In this document: piece after piece, positions 17,118 through 25,065 of the stretch
Layout of the letters: each line of letters opens with the position of its first letter
How positions within the stretch are numbered: the stretch's first letter is position 1
Origin: Saprospiraceae bacterium
GTDB lineage: Bacteria; Bacteroidota; Bacteroidia; Chitinophagales; Saprospiraceae
Direction: 5' to 3'
Length of the DNA: 58,978 nt
NCBI GenBank assembly: GCA_029263015.1
Contig: JAJCYI010000076.1
Coordinates: forward strand, 1 to 58,978
Position numbers and translations under genes: made by a program
The notes under the pieces: generated by a model
The model's input: only the letters and a program-made list of their open reading frames with translations
Databases searched by the model: none
Told to the model about the DNA's origin: nothing

Positions 17118-17519
17118 TTAATTGTTACTCGCACCTTGCCTGATCCATGCAAGGACGAGGGAATTGTAGGCGGCATTGGCGCCATCATCTGGCATTGGGC
17201 TGTCCCGGTTTCCTTTCATCCACTGATATAGTTCACTGTTTTCGGGGAAAGTGGTATTGATATATCCGCCGCCGGTCAATGAATTATATGCATTTGCAGG
17301 TGTGAGATCTGGCTCTTGTCCTCCTGAATTGTGACATCCAGTGAAGCTACAGCTCTGATCGAATATAGGAAGGAGGTCATTGGCAAAACTGACTACTTCT
17401 GGCACGTCATCTGAAACTTTCAGATCTTCGGGCAACACATCGTCATAGTAACAGCCAGCTAGGAATGCTATCATCAATCCCATCAAAGAGGCACTGATCA
17501 AAATTTTATAATTCCTCAT
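17118..17519 (-). CDS. Small lipoprotein cytochrome with CX4CH heme motif
   Basis: The 133-residue protein has a lipoprotein signal (LIAFLAGC followed by YYDD; Cys about residue 22). A single cytochrome-like motif, CSFTGCH (about residues 57-63), has four residues between the cysteines instead of two. Context around it, LLPIFDQSC...CHNSGGQEPDL, is typical of a Bacteroidota/Planctomycetes cytochrome c-like family. The region RDSPMPDDG could hold a Met ligand. It is probably an outer-membrane or periplasmic electron carrier of the operon. Whether heme is covalently attached through the wider motif is not shown by sequence alone. Confidence 0.82.
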   Translation of the reverse strand: MRNYKILISASLMGLMIAFLAGCYYDDVLPEDLKVSDDVPEVVSFANDLLPIFDQSCSFTGCHNSGGQEPDLTPANAYNSLTGGGYINTTFPENSELYQWMKGNRDSPMPDDGANAAYNSLVLAWIRQGASNN

Positions 17520-17599
17520 GATTAGGTTTTATTTTTTTGATTAAGAAAAGGTAGTTTGAATAAAAAAGAAGCCAGCTCGAAAGCTGGCTTCAAGTTGTT

Positions 17600-18808
17600 T
17601 TATTCAAATTTGAGAATCAGGTTTGGTTTTATTGCGTGGGCAACTGATGCATTGTCGAAAACACCTATGCCGAACGGTTGATCCTCCAAAGAAGTGAAAT
17701 CAATATCTACTTTCTCTGTATCGCCAGTACTGAGTTTGCGCTTGATTTCAAGAACCCAGCCAGAGCCAGTGTATTTTCCTTTCCCAGCTATGTCTCCACG
17801 GTTGCCGACAAATGGAGTATTGTAGATGCTTGGGATACCTCTTGAGCCTACTGTTGCGCCCATGCGCTGGAAATCCGTGTCGGTATTCGGGTCAATAGTG
17901 CCGCCATCGTAGGTGAGGATACCATTTGAAGATACGCCAGTTACCAATTTGGCTGTGCCTGCGTCAATTTCAGGTTGGGTTATCCAGTAGTAGAATTCCC
18001 TGTTGGGGATAACGTATTTTGGTACTGTGACCAGGTCGCCAGTTCCGTTGAGGGCTAGGTCTTGCTTATTGTTAGAATATCCGCCAGATTCTTTCGGGTC
18101 ACCGTGACGTCCATTCGGGGTCACATCATCTTGGTGCTGGTCGTCCAACTGTGACCATTCATTCATACGTACACTTTTCCAGTGCCACATATCAATCCTT
18201 TCTCCAGGCGCATTGGTGTAGTGGCGGGCTAGCCCGTCAGATTCACTCAGGTCGGTGTGGCAGGAAGTCCAGCAAGTTGATTTGTCCCAATCGGCCACGG
18301 AATTTTCGACATTCCATAGGAAAGCAAATTTGTCCTCATAAAATGGCCGCCGGGTCATTTGCCCATTGGCGTTGAAAGTAGGGTATTTGCTTTCCTGTTT
18401 CCACAATTTGGTTGCAGGATCAAAATACCAGGTCTCCCGGTCGAAGTCACGTGCGTTGTCGTCCCATTCGGCGAGGAAATAAATATAATCGTTGTCATAG
18501 ACAGAACGCAAGGTTACATTGTACTTTTTGCCTACAAATCCATCAAAGCGACCACCGGTCGGATCGGGTACTTTTGTTACGGTCTCTAGAGCAACTGCGT
18601 CATCCCATACGGCGTCAATAGAGCCGTCGATAGTAGGAGCGGTCGTCACTTTTTTTGCAATCAAATCAGTTTGATTGACGGTGACGTTCCCGTTGATAAA
18701 TTCATCGAGTTCCTGATCGTCGTGGGTACAACCACCAAAATAGAGAGTGACCCCTACGATGGAGAACATAATGAATGTAAGCCAGAATTTACGATGTTGA
18801 TGTGTCAT
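17600..18808 (-). CDS. Ethylbenzene-dehydrogenase-type heme-binding lipoprotein, first gene of the operon
   Basis: The 402-residue protein has a lipobox (LYFGGC, Cys about residue 27). A beta-rich domain opens with APTIDGSIDAVWDDA (about 56-70) and contains NDYIYFLAEWDDNARD, the hallmark of the heme b domain of ethylbenzene dehydrogenase gamma subunits and related cytochromes. A CWTSCH motif at about residues 178-183 has three residues between its cysteines, and His/Met-rich segments around DMWHWKSVRMNEW could supply axial ligands. The start at 18808 gives a proper signal. As first gene it defines the operon; it may be the surface or periplasmic terminal electron acceptor of the module. Confidence 0.85.
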   Translation of the reverse strand: MTHQHRKFWLTFIMFSIVGVTLYFGGCTHDDQELDEFINGNVTVNQTDLIAKKVTTAPTIDGSIDAVWDDAVALETVTKVPDPTGGRFDGFVGKKYNVTLRSVYDNDYIYFLAEWDDNARDFDRETWYFDPATKLWKQESKYPTFNANGQMTRRPFYEDKFAFLWNVENSVADWDKSTCWTSCHTDLSESDGLARHYTNAPGERIDMWHWKSVRMNEWSQLDDQHQDDVTPNGRHGDPKESGGYSNNKQDLALNGTGDLVTVPKYVIPNREFYYWITQPEIDAGTAKLVTGVSSNGILTYDGGTIDPNTDTDFQRMGATVGSRGIPSIYNTPFVGNRGDIAGKGKYTGSGWVLEIKRKLSTGDTEKVDIDFTSLEDQPFGIGVFDNASVAHAIKPNLILKFE

Positions 18809-18956
18809 GATTGGAAATTTTAATAGTTAGAATAACTGGTACCTTTCTCTTCAATATCGAGGTGGGAATGACTGAAGTTTATCGCTGTGATATTTATGCT
18901 GATATTTCTTTTGTCATTTCAGGGTCAAAATTATCAATAGCAAGCGGTGGTAATAA
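18809..18956. promoter_or_regulatory. Probable promoter region of the electron-transfer operon
   Basis: This is the first part of a 720-bp gene-free region upstream of the EB-dehydrogenase-type gene. It is A/T-rich on the minus strand, but I found no clean TTG-N19-TAnnTTTG pair, so the promoter is placed here only by position. Confidence 0.35.
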
Positions 18957-18995
18957 ATGATGATAGTCAGTCCGGCACATGACAGTTATCATCAT
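18957..18995. promoter_or_regulatory. Candidate operator palindrome upstream of the electron-transfer operon
   Basis: ATGATGATA (18957-18965) and TATCATCAT (18987-18995) are exact reverse complements separated by 21 bases that also contain GTC and GAC. The spacing of about three helical turns would suit a dimeric regulator or a loop. It stands about 150 bp upstream of the first operon gene. Regulator unknown. Confidence 0.4.
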
Positions 18996-19109
18996 AAAAT
19001 TATTTCCTAGAAAACTTGTAATTCGCAAGGTGTTTTAAGCGACAAATCCATTTTGCCTTTTCCATGTACATTTGCCGGAAGTTGGAAAATGGCTTAAATC
19101 CTATGAGAG

Positions 19110-19225
19110 GAATCAGGGGTCAGGAGTCAGGTTGGTAAGGTTAATCATTTCCCCTAACCGATGTTTTTTTTGAAAAAAATGATACCATGCCCCAATCTTT
19201 ACCTGACCCCTGATTCCTGACCCCT
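19110..19225. repeat. Inverted repeat built from GGGGTCAGGA(A/G)TCAGG
   Basis: AATCAGGGGTCAGGAGTCAGG at 19111-19131 is answered by CCTGACCCCTGATTCCTGAC at 19202-19221, with about 70 bases between. Each arm holds two direct copies of the TCAGG-type unit, so several pairings are possible. Confidence 0.7.
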
Positions 19226-19277
19226 TAATAGTAATACCCATTTCACATTTTTACCGTTAGATCAAAAAACATTCTTC

Positions 19278-19500
19278 GCTCATGTTCTGTAATTGCTGAT
19301 TTGATTTCCGAAATTTCAGGCACTTTGAAAAAAGGCTATTGCACAAGCCGTAGTGCAGCCCACGGGCAATTTCGGAAATCTCACGAGAAAGCAACTAGCG
19401 AGATTTCCGAAATTCGCCCTGAATTTAATATGTTCGCCAGGCTTGACCTCTGCTCTGGTCTGACTGAAATTTCGGAAATCAGCGAACAGGGAACATGAGC
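19278..19500. repeat. Nested palindromic element with four ATTTCCGAAAT-type sites
   Basis: The outer arms are 19278-19319 (GCTCATGTTC...GATTTCCGAAATTTCAG) and 19464-19500 (CTGAAATTTCGGAAATCAGC...GAACATGAGC). The inner arms are 19364-19382 (GGGCAATTTCGGAAATCTC) and 19400-19419 (the matching complement). All four sites share the palindromic core TTTCNGAAA. The element ends 29 bp before the TonB receptor start, so it occupies that gene's promoter position. Confidence 0.75.
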
Positions 19501-19529
19501 GACATTCTTTCTCAAAGCGATAATTTTAT

Positions 19530-22067
19530 ATGAAAAATTGCCTACTCACAATTCTGCTTATATCGTCATTCACACTTGCAGCCCAAGATCAAAAAGCACT
19601 TTTGACAGGTACCATCAACGACGCCCTTTCCGACGAACCTGTTGATTTTGTTACCGTTTATGTCAAGAATGCAACGACCGCTTCCGAATCAGACGAAAAA
19701 GGGAAGTGGCGATTGGAAGTTCCTGCCAATCAACGGTTTATCCTTGTTTTTAGCAGGATTGGATACAAGGAGACATCCATTGATGTGGAGCCATTGCCAG
19801 CCAATGCCCGCCAGCAGATTGACATTGCATTCCCACCTGAAGACGCGAGCATTGAGGTGATTGTAAAAGAAAGTCGCATCGAGCAGGGTGGGATGATCCG
19901 GGAGGATATGTCGCAAATGATCCTGCTGCCTTCCACCACGGGCAACCTTGAATCTGTGCTGCCGCACATCGCCCTTGGCACGAGCAGTGGGAGTGGGGGA
20001 GAGCTGACCAGCCAATACAATGTCCGGGGTGGCAATTATGATGAAAACCTGGTGTATGTAAATGATTTTGAAATCTATAGGCCGCAGTTAATTCGTGCCG
20101 GCCAACAGGAAGGATTGACTTTTCCCAATATTGATTTGATCCAAAGCCTGACCTTTTCTTCTGGAGGTTTTGAAGCCAGATATGGCGACAAGCAGTCGAG
20201 TGTGCTGGACATTCGGTATAAACGACCAGAGCGGTTTGCGGCAAGCATGAGCGCAAGTATGCTGGGTGGTTCTGGCCATATAGAAGGAAGTTGGCAACCA
20301 GGGGCGGACAAATATAAAAAGCTGCGCTATCTCATTGGTGGCCGCTATAAAACGACCAAATACTTGCTTGGCACATTGGATGTTACAGGCGAATATGCAC
20401 CCAATTTTGCTGACATCCAGGCTTATGTCACTTATGACCTGAACAGAGAATGGCAACTTGGTTTTTTGGGCAATTACAACCGCAGTGAATATTTTTTCAA
20501 ACCTGATACCCGAAGTACTGCTTTTGGCCTAATTAACTTTGCACTCGAACTATTTTCTGTTTTTGAAGGGCAGGAGGTAGATGACTTCACCAATTCACTT
20601 GGGGGTGTTTCATTGACCTATTTACCTGAAAGGGAAAAGAACCCTCTTTTTGTAAAATTTCTCGCCTCGACCTATCGCAGCGACGAAAACGAACGGTTCG
20701 ACATCATTGGGAGGTACAGCCTCCGACAAATAGAATCCAGCCTTGGCAGCGATGATTTTGGTGAAGTGATTGCAGAATTGGGAACTGGCACCCAGCACCA
20801 ATTCGTCCGTAATTTCCTTGATGCACGAGTGACTAATGTTGAAGTGAAAGGAGGCATCGAATTCCAAAAGGGGAAAGAGGAAAATGGAGACCCTGCCACC
20901 AAGAGCCATTTCTTGCAGTGGAGCACAAAATACCAGCGAGAAGATATCGACGACCGGATCAATGAATGGGAACGCCTCGATAGCGCGGGTTATTCGCTTC
21001 CTTTTGATACGCTGCAGCTGCAGGTTTTTAATGTTTTGAAAACACAGAACAGCTTGGGTTCAAATCGCATAAGTGCTTATTTACAAGACACTTACACTTG
21101 GCGTAGGGACAGTGTCGGGGAAATAAAGTTCTCCCTTGGCGTGCGGGCCAGTTATTGGGACTTGAACAAAGAAGCGACTTTCACGCCCCGTGCTCAATTA
21201 TTATACAAACCATTGAATGGAAATAAGGATATTTCATACCGCTTGGCAGCTGGGCTTTATTATCAACCGCCATTTTACAGGGAGTTGCGTCGATTTGACG
21301 GCACGGTCAACCGCAACGTGAAAGCCCAGAAGTCCGCGCATTTTGTCGGAGGCCTCACCTATGACTTTTTTATGGGACGCATCAGCCCAACCAAATTCCG
21401 GCTCATCGTGGAAGCTTATTATAAACAACTCTGGGATGTGGTAAGCTATGAAATTGACAATGTACGTATCCGCTATTCCGGTGAAAATGATGCAACTGGT
21501 TATGTGGCTGGATTGGACTTGAGGCTCAATGGGGAGTTTGTCCCAGGCGTGGAATCCTGGTTCAACTTATCATTTTTGCAGGCCAGGGAAAGCCTGGATG
21601 ATGTTCAGCACAAAGACCGGGAAATTGGTTCGGTAGAGGGAGTAGAGGTTGACTTTGTGCCCCGTCCAAGTGATCAGTTTATGCAGTTCTCTACTTTCTT
21701 TCAGGACTACCTGCCGATGAACGATGCCTTTAAAATGAACCTGGGTTTTACTGTGGGAACAGGATTGCCCTACGGTATTTTGGGCAACAACCGGGAATTT
21801 CGCAACTCTTTCCGTTTCAAGCCATATCACCGAGTGGACATCGGATTTTCTTTCCGTTTATATGATGAAAACAAGCGGGCAGAAAAACCCAAACACCCAT
21901 TCCGTTTCACCAAAGCATCCTGGTTGAGTTTGGAAATCTTCAACTTGATGGAAGTGCAGAACGAAGCTTCCCGCACCTGGATCAAAACGATTTTTGAACA
22001 GCAGTTTGCCATTCCGAATTATCTGACTTCGAGGAGGGTAAATTTGCGGTTTAGGGCGGAGTTTTAA
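19530..22067 (+). CDS. TonB-dependent receptor with carboxypeptidase-like N-domain
   Basis: The 845-residue protein has a signal peptide (ILLISSFTLAAQ, to about residue 19). A carboxypeptidase-regulatory-like domain follows (LTGTINDALSDEPVDFVTVYV, about 25-105). The plug has YNVRGGNYDENLVYVNDFEIYRP (about 163-185) and GGFEARYGDKQSSVLDIRYKRP. The barrel ends RRVNLRFRAEF with the terminal Phe needed for outer-membrane insertion. No SusD or DUF4249 gene follows, so it is a stand-alone receptor of unknown ligand. The palindromic element 19278-19500 stands directly upstream. Confidence 0.92.
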   Translation: MKNCLLTILLISSFTLAAQDQKALLTGTINDALSDEPVDFVTVYVKNATTASESDEKGKWRLEVPANQRFILVFSRIGYKETSIDVEPLPANARQQIDIAFPPEDASIEVIVKESRIEQGGMIREDMSQMILLPSTTGNLESVLPHIALGTSSGSGGELTSQYNVRGGNYDENLVYVNDFEIYRPQLIRAGQQEGLTFPNIDLIQSLTFSSGGFEARYGDKQSSVLDIRYKRPERFAASMSASMLGGSGHIEGSWQPGADKYKKLRYLIGGRYKTTKYLLGTLDVTGEYAPNFADIQAYVTYDLNREWQLGFLGNYNRSEYFFKPDTRSTAFGLINFALELFSVFEGQEVDDFTNSLGGVSLTYLPEREKNPLFVKFLASTYRSDENERFDIIGRYSLRQIESSLGSDDFGEVIAELGTGTQHQFVRNFLDARVTNVEVKGGIEFQKGKEENGDPATKSHFLQWSTKYQREDIDDRINEWERLDSAGYSLPFDTLQLQVFNVLKTQNSLGSNRISAYLQDTYTWRRDSVGEIKFSLGVRASYWDLNKEATFTPRAQLLYKPLNGNKDISYRLAAGLYYQPPFYRELRRFDGTVNRNVKAQKSAHFVGGLTYDFFMGRISPTKFRLIVEAYYKQLWDVVSYEIDNVRIRYSGENDATGYVAGLDLRLNGEFVPGVESWFNLSFLQARESLDDVQHKDREIGSVEGVEVDFVPRPSDQFMQFSTFFQDYLPMNDAFKMNLGFTVGTGLPYGILGNNREFRNSFRFKPYHRVDIGFSFRLYDENKRAEKPKHPFRFTKASWLSLEIFNLMEVQNEASRTWIKTIFEQQFAIPNYLTSRRVNLRFRAEF

Positions 22068-22069
22068 AA

Positions 22070-22154
22070 GTTATGAGTGATGAGTTATGAGTTATGAGAT
22101 AGTGATGCCCAAAATTACTTATGCTTCAATCAATCATCAATCATCAATCACTAC
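22070..22154. repeat. Fold-back short-repeat array between convergent genes
   Basis: GTTATGAGTGATGAGTTATG-type units (22070-22100) on the left face TCAATCATCAATCATCAATCA (22126-22150) on the right. TGAGTGATGA-like and TCATCAATCA-like stretches can pair. The array sits exactly between two convergent stops and may act as a two-way terminator. Confidence 0.6.
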
Positions 22155-22933
22155 TCCCCTTTAAACTCCGCTCGCCTCTTTCCCACAAATGCCGCAGCTC
22201 CTTCCTTCACATCTTCCGTCCCCATCAAATAGCCAAATTCTTGTACTTCTTTTGCAAATCCATCTTCATCAAATTGAAAATAGGCATTGACAGCTTCAAT
22301 GGTTTTGGTAATGGCGAGCGGACCTTTGGTAGCTATTTTTTGGATGATTTCTTTTGCAATAGCGACTTCCTCCCCATGCGGGACAACGTGGTTGGCAAGT
22401 CCGAGATTTTGGGCTTCTTCTGCGCCGATCATATCCCCTGTGAGTAGCAGTTCCATAGCTTTTCCTTTGCCAATGAATTGGATCAAACGCTGACTACCGC
22501 CATACCCAGGTAAAAGGCCAAGGGTGGCTTCAGGTTGTCCGAATCTCGCTTTTTCGCTGGCAATGCGCAAATGGCAGGACATTGCCAATTCGCAACCTGC
22601 TCCCAACGCAAAGCCGTTCACTGCGGCAATCACAGGTTTGGCAAACCGCTCGATGCTGAAAAAAATGTCATGGCCACGTTTGGCCATCTTAGCGCCCAGG
22701 TTGTCATCCAAACCTTCAAATTCTTTGATGTCTGCGCCTGCGGCAAATGCTTTCTCGCCAGCACCCGTGATGATGATCCCTTTGATGCCAGTGCGTTTTG
22801 GGGCATCTGCTTCAAAGAATAATTTCAACTCCAACATAGTCGGGGTATTCAGGGCATTCAATGCTTTTTCGCGGTTCAAGGTGACGATGAGAATACCGTC
22901 TTCTTCAGAGATAAGTAGGTTTTTGTAATGCAT
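22151..22933 (-). CDS. Enoyl-CoA hydratase/isomerase (crotonase family)
   Basis: The 260-residue protein hydrates trans-2-enoyl-CoA in fatty-acid or amino-acid degradation. The CoA/oxyanion segment AFAAGADIKEF is near residue 62. The signature FAKPVIAAVNGFALGAGCELAMSCHLRIAS (about 97-126) carries the first catalytic Glu, and FGQPEATLGLLPGYGGSQRL (about 131-150) the second. Both Glu residues of hydratase-type members are present, which favours hydratase over pure isomerase. Length is standard. The nearest gene on this strand is a methyltransferase 80 bp upstream; no other beta-oxidation gene is near. Confidence 0.93.
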   Translation of the reverse strand: MHYKNLLISEEDGILIVTLNREKALNALNTPTMLELKLFFEADAPKRTGIKGIIITGAGEKAFAAGADIKEFEGLDDNLGAKMAKRGHDIFFSIERFAKPVIAAVNGFALGAGCELAMSCHLRIASEKARFGQPEATLGLLPGYGGSQRLIQFIGKGKAMELLLTGDMIGAEEAQNLGLANHVVPHGEEVAIAKEIIQKIATKGPLAITKTIEAVNAYFQFDEDGFAKEVQEFGYLMGTEDVKEGAAAFVGKRRAEFKGE

Positions 22934-22942
22934 TTTATAATG

Positions 22943-23030
22943 GTTCTAAATGGTGAATGGTGATCGGTGAATGGTGAATGGTGAATTTGTACAGTCCTTG
23001 ATTTATTCACTATTATTCATTCACCATTAA
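22943..23030. repeat. Fold-back GGTGAAT/ATTCACC array
   Basis: Five or more GGTGAAT-like heptamers (22950-22986) face ATTCACTATTATTCATTCACC (about 23005-23026). The right arm overlaps the last codons of the methyltransferase gene, so part of that protein's C-terminus (MVNE) is encoded by the array. Confidence 0.6.
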
Positions 23031-23858
23031 AATCAAATGATAATTCCACAGCCCACGTTTCCACCCTTTGTATTGTGCAAACCCAGTTTTATAGTGGATT
23101 TTTGAAAAATGGGTTGCATCGTGAAACAGGTTGTACCATTTAGTTCCAATCATGCCCAACCAGGCGAAGCGGTAATAGCGTTTGATGGAAGGGATGATTT
23201 CCGTGGTGACATTCCGGTTTAGGGCGATTGCGAAGTTATGCTTTTTACCTAATTTCTCTAGTTCAATGGTTGAGAGAACATCTGACATGGCCCAGCCATT
23301 GAGCATGGTCTGCATGACAGGCGTTTCTGCTATTTCCCAATTCCCAACTTTAAATACATCTGCCAACAGCAGTCTTCCGCCAGGTTTTAACACTCGTTGC
23401 ATTTCATTGAAAAACAAGGACTTGTCAGCAGCCGTCTGCATACTTTCTATTGCCCATACTACATCGAAATGATTGTCAGGGAAATCGGTACGGGTATAGT
23501 CCATTTCCAAAAAATGGACGTTGTTTGAGACGCCATTTAGTTTAGCAAAACCAGTGGCAGTTTTCACCTGCCGTTTGCTTAAAGTAATACCAGTAACTTG
23601 ACAGCCATGTTTTTTAGCTATAAAAACAGACGAGCCTCCCACGCCACAACCAGCGTCAAGGACTTTATCATTTTTAGAAATATTTCCCAACAAGGTGAGT
23701 TGTGCGTTGGTATTGAGGATGGCTTCGGAAAGGGATTTTGTACATTCATCCCATACGCCATAATGCAATCCCATGCTGTTCTCCATTTTCCACCACTGCC
23801 GATAATGGGTTTCGGTGTGGTCATAATAGCTGATAATATCCTGGTTGGAGAAGGGCAA
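23013..23858 (-). CDS. SAM-dependent methyltransferase (tocopherol/sterol/cyclopropane-like class I)
   Basis: The 281-residue protein has the class I motif I VLDAGCGVGGSSVFIAKK (about 66-83), GITLSKRQV (post I), FDVVWAIESMQT (motif II, about 132-143) and LKPGGRLLLADVF (motif III). The N-terminal YYDHTETHYRQWW and MGLHYGVWDE segments are those of small-molecule methyltransferases related to gamma-tocopherol and sarcosine/glycine methyltransferases. The substrate cannot be decided. It is followed by the enoyl-CoA hydratase gene. Confidence 0.85.
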   Translation of the reverse strand: MPFSNQDIISYYDHTETHYRQWWKMENSMGLHYGVWDECTKSLSEAILNTNAQLTLLGNISKNDKVLDAGCGVGGSSVFIAKKHGCQVTGITLSKRQVKTATGFAKLNGVSNNVHFLEMDYTRTDFPDNHFDVVWAIESMQTAADKSLFFNEMQRVLKPGGRLLLADVFKVGNWEIAETPVMQTMLNGWAMSDVLSTIELEKLGKKHNFAIALNRNVTTEIIPSIKRYYRFAWLGMIGTKWYNLFHDATHFSKIHYKTGFAQYKGWKRGLWNYHLILMVNE

Positions 23859-23864
23859 GGGTGG

Positions 23865-23930
23865 TGATTTTGAGTTTTTGAGTTTTTGAGTTTTTGAGTC
23901 TCAATAAACTTAGAAACTCAGAAACCCAAA
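23865..23930. repeat. Fold-back TTTTTGAG / CTCAGAAA array
   Basis: Four TTTTTGAG-like octamers at 23870-23898 face AACTTAGAAACTCAGAAACC at 23908-23927. It fills the gap between the porQ stop and the methyltransferase start. Confidence 0.6.
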
Positions 23931-23931
23931 A

Positions 23932-24984
23932 CTACTTCATGAATTCTTTGAAATTAGTCGAAATGCTAAGGTGGGTTTGGCCTGACCCAAGATGGGTGAT
24001 GCCTTGGCCGAAGTCAATACGGAAGCGGTTTATTTTCATGCCGACACCAAAACTGAACCCAGCAAGACTTCTTAAATTCCTGACAGCCAGTTCTTTGCGA
24101 TTCAAGTGATTGTAACCGATGCGAACCCTGAAATTATCTTTTCGACCAAACAAGAACTCTCCATTGACGATAAAATGTCGGGAAAAATTATCCATGAAAT
24201 TGTTGTCGCTGGCATTTGGATCGTCCCCGAAAAAAAATATATCTTCCTCTGAGTTGGGGTCATCATATAGGATGTTCCATTTGTCGAGGTACCGATAAAT
24301 GACGGAAAAGCGGAAAGGCAGGTGTTTCAATCTCTTTGAAATACCAAGTTGCATTTCGAAGGGGACCGGCTCGCTATTCCCATCGGTGTATGAACTTAGT
24401 TGAGTACCGATATTTTTCATCACCAGTGTGACGTTGACCTGACTAGCGGTGTCGTGGAAGATGGCCGCAAGATCAGCAGTGATGCCGGTAGAGTTATAAC
24501 TTTCAAAGCTGGACGTGATGAATTTCATGTTAGCACCCACCGATAAACGTTCGTACAACTCTTTACCAGCTCCTACTGTAAAGGCGTATTCACCAGCGTT
24601 GAACTGACCTGTTATATTGCCTATTTCGTCGGTAGCCTGGAAGTCGCCATATGTAATATATTGAATTCCACCATGCCAGGTCAAGTCCCATTTTTTTGCA
24701 TAATGACCATAGCTAACATAGCCATGATTAATGTCGGCTAAATAAAAATTGTTACCGAAACTAATCTGGCCATTCATGGATGGGTTGAGTAAGGAAGGAT
24801 TGGCAAATGCCAATGTAACGTCGTCGTCTCTTACAGTGATGAGGTTACCGCCAAGCGCCGTGACGCGTGCGGAAGGGGAGAGGTTCAAAAATTCAAATAC
24901 ATTGTCGCCGCCTGTTACTTGTGCCTGAATATTTTGGAACAGGAAAAAACTGAGAATAACAAAACCAGTAAAGTATTTTTTCAT
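23932..24984 (-). CDS. porQ: Type IX secretion system protein PorQ
   Basis: The 350-residue protein has a signal peptide (to about QNIQAQ) and the family's opening segment VFEFLNLSPSARVTALGGNLI (about residues 29-49), then FANPSLLNPSMNGQISFGNN. A PorV/FadL-like outer-membrane barrel follows. The C-terminal part, NHLNRKELAVRNLRSLAGFSFGVGMKI, and the final DFGQGITHLGSGQTHLS are also characteristic. PorQ belongs to the shuttle or attachment side of the type IX pathway that processes cargo proteins such as those at 27235, 33421 and 47131. It stands alone; no other por or gld gene is nearby. Confidence 0.9.
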   Translation of the reverse strand: MKKYFTGFVILSFFLFQNIQAQVTGGDNVFEFLNLSPSARVTALGGNLITVRDDDVTLAFANPSLLNPSMNGQISFGNNFYLADINHGYVSYGHYAKKWDLTWHGGIQYITYGDFQATDEIGNITGQFNAGEYAFTVGAGKELYERLSVGANMKFITSSFESYNSTGITADLAAIFHDTASQVNVTLVMKNIGTQLSSYTDGNSEPVPFEMQLGISKRLKHLPFRFSVIYRYLDKWNILYDDPNSEEDIFFFGDDPNASDNNFMDNFSRHFIVNGEFLFGRKDNFRVRIGYNHLNRKELAVRNLRSLAGFSFGVGMKINRFRIDFGQGITHLGSGQTHLSISTNFKEFMK

Positions 24985-25065
24985 AAAAGTTCAATGTCTT
25001 TGAGGAATGGAAAATTTTAAAAATTAATTTATAATAATGTCGTGGTCAATGATTTCATTCACCAT

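Noticed and set aside
13320..18808. Operon as a standard alternative complex III (ActABCDEF)
   Set aside because: No pentaheme ActA, no large Mo-like/FeS ActB fusion, no ActD and only one ten-helix NrfD-like protein. The EB-dehydrogenase-type and DUF5777 genes are not part of that complex.
19301..19498. 65-codon frame inside the nested palindrome
   Set aside because: Its repeated Glu-Ile-Ser pattern is just a translation of the TTTCNGAAA inverted repeats, and it starts at a non-ATG codon.
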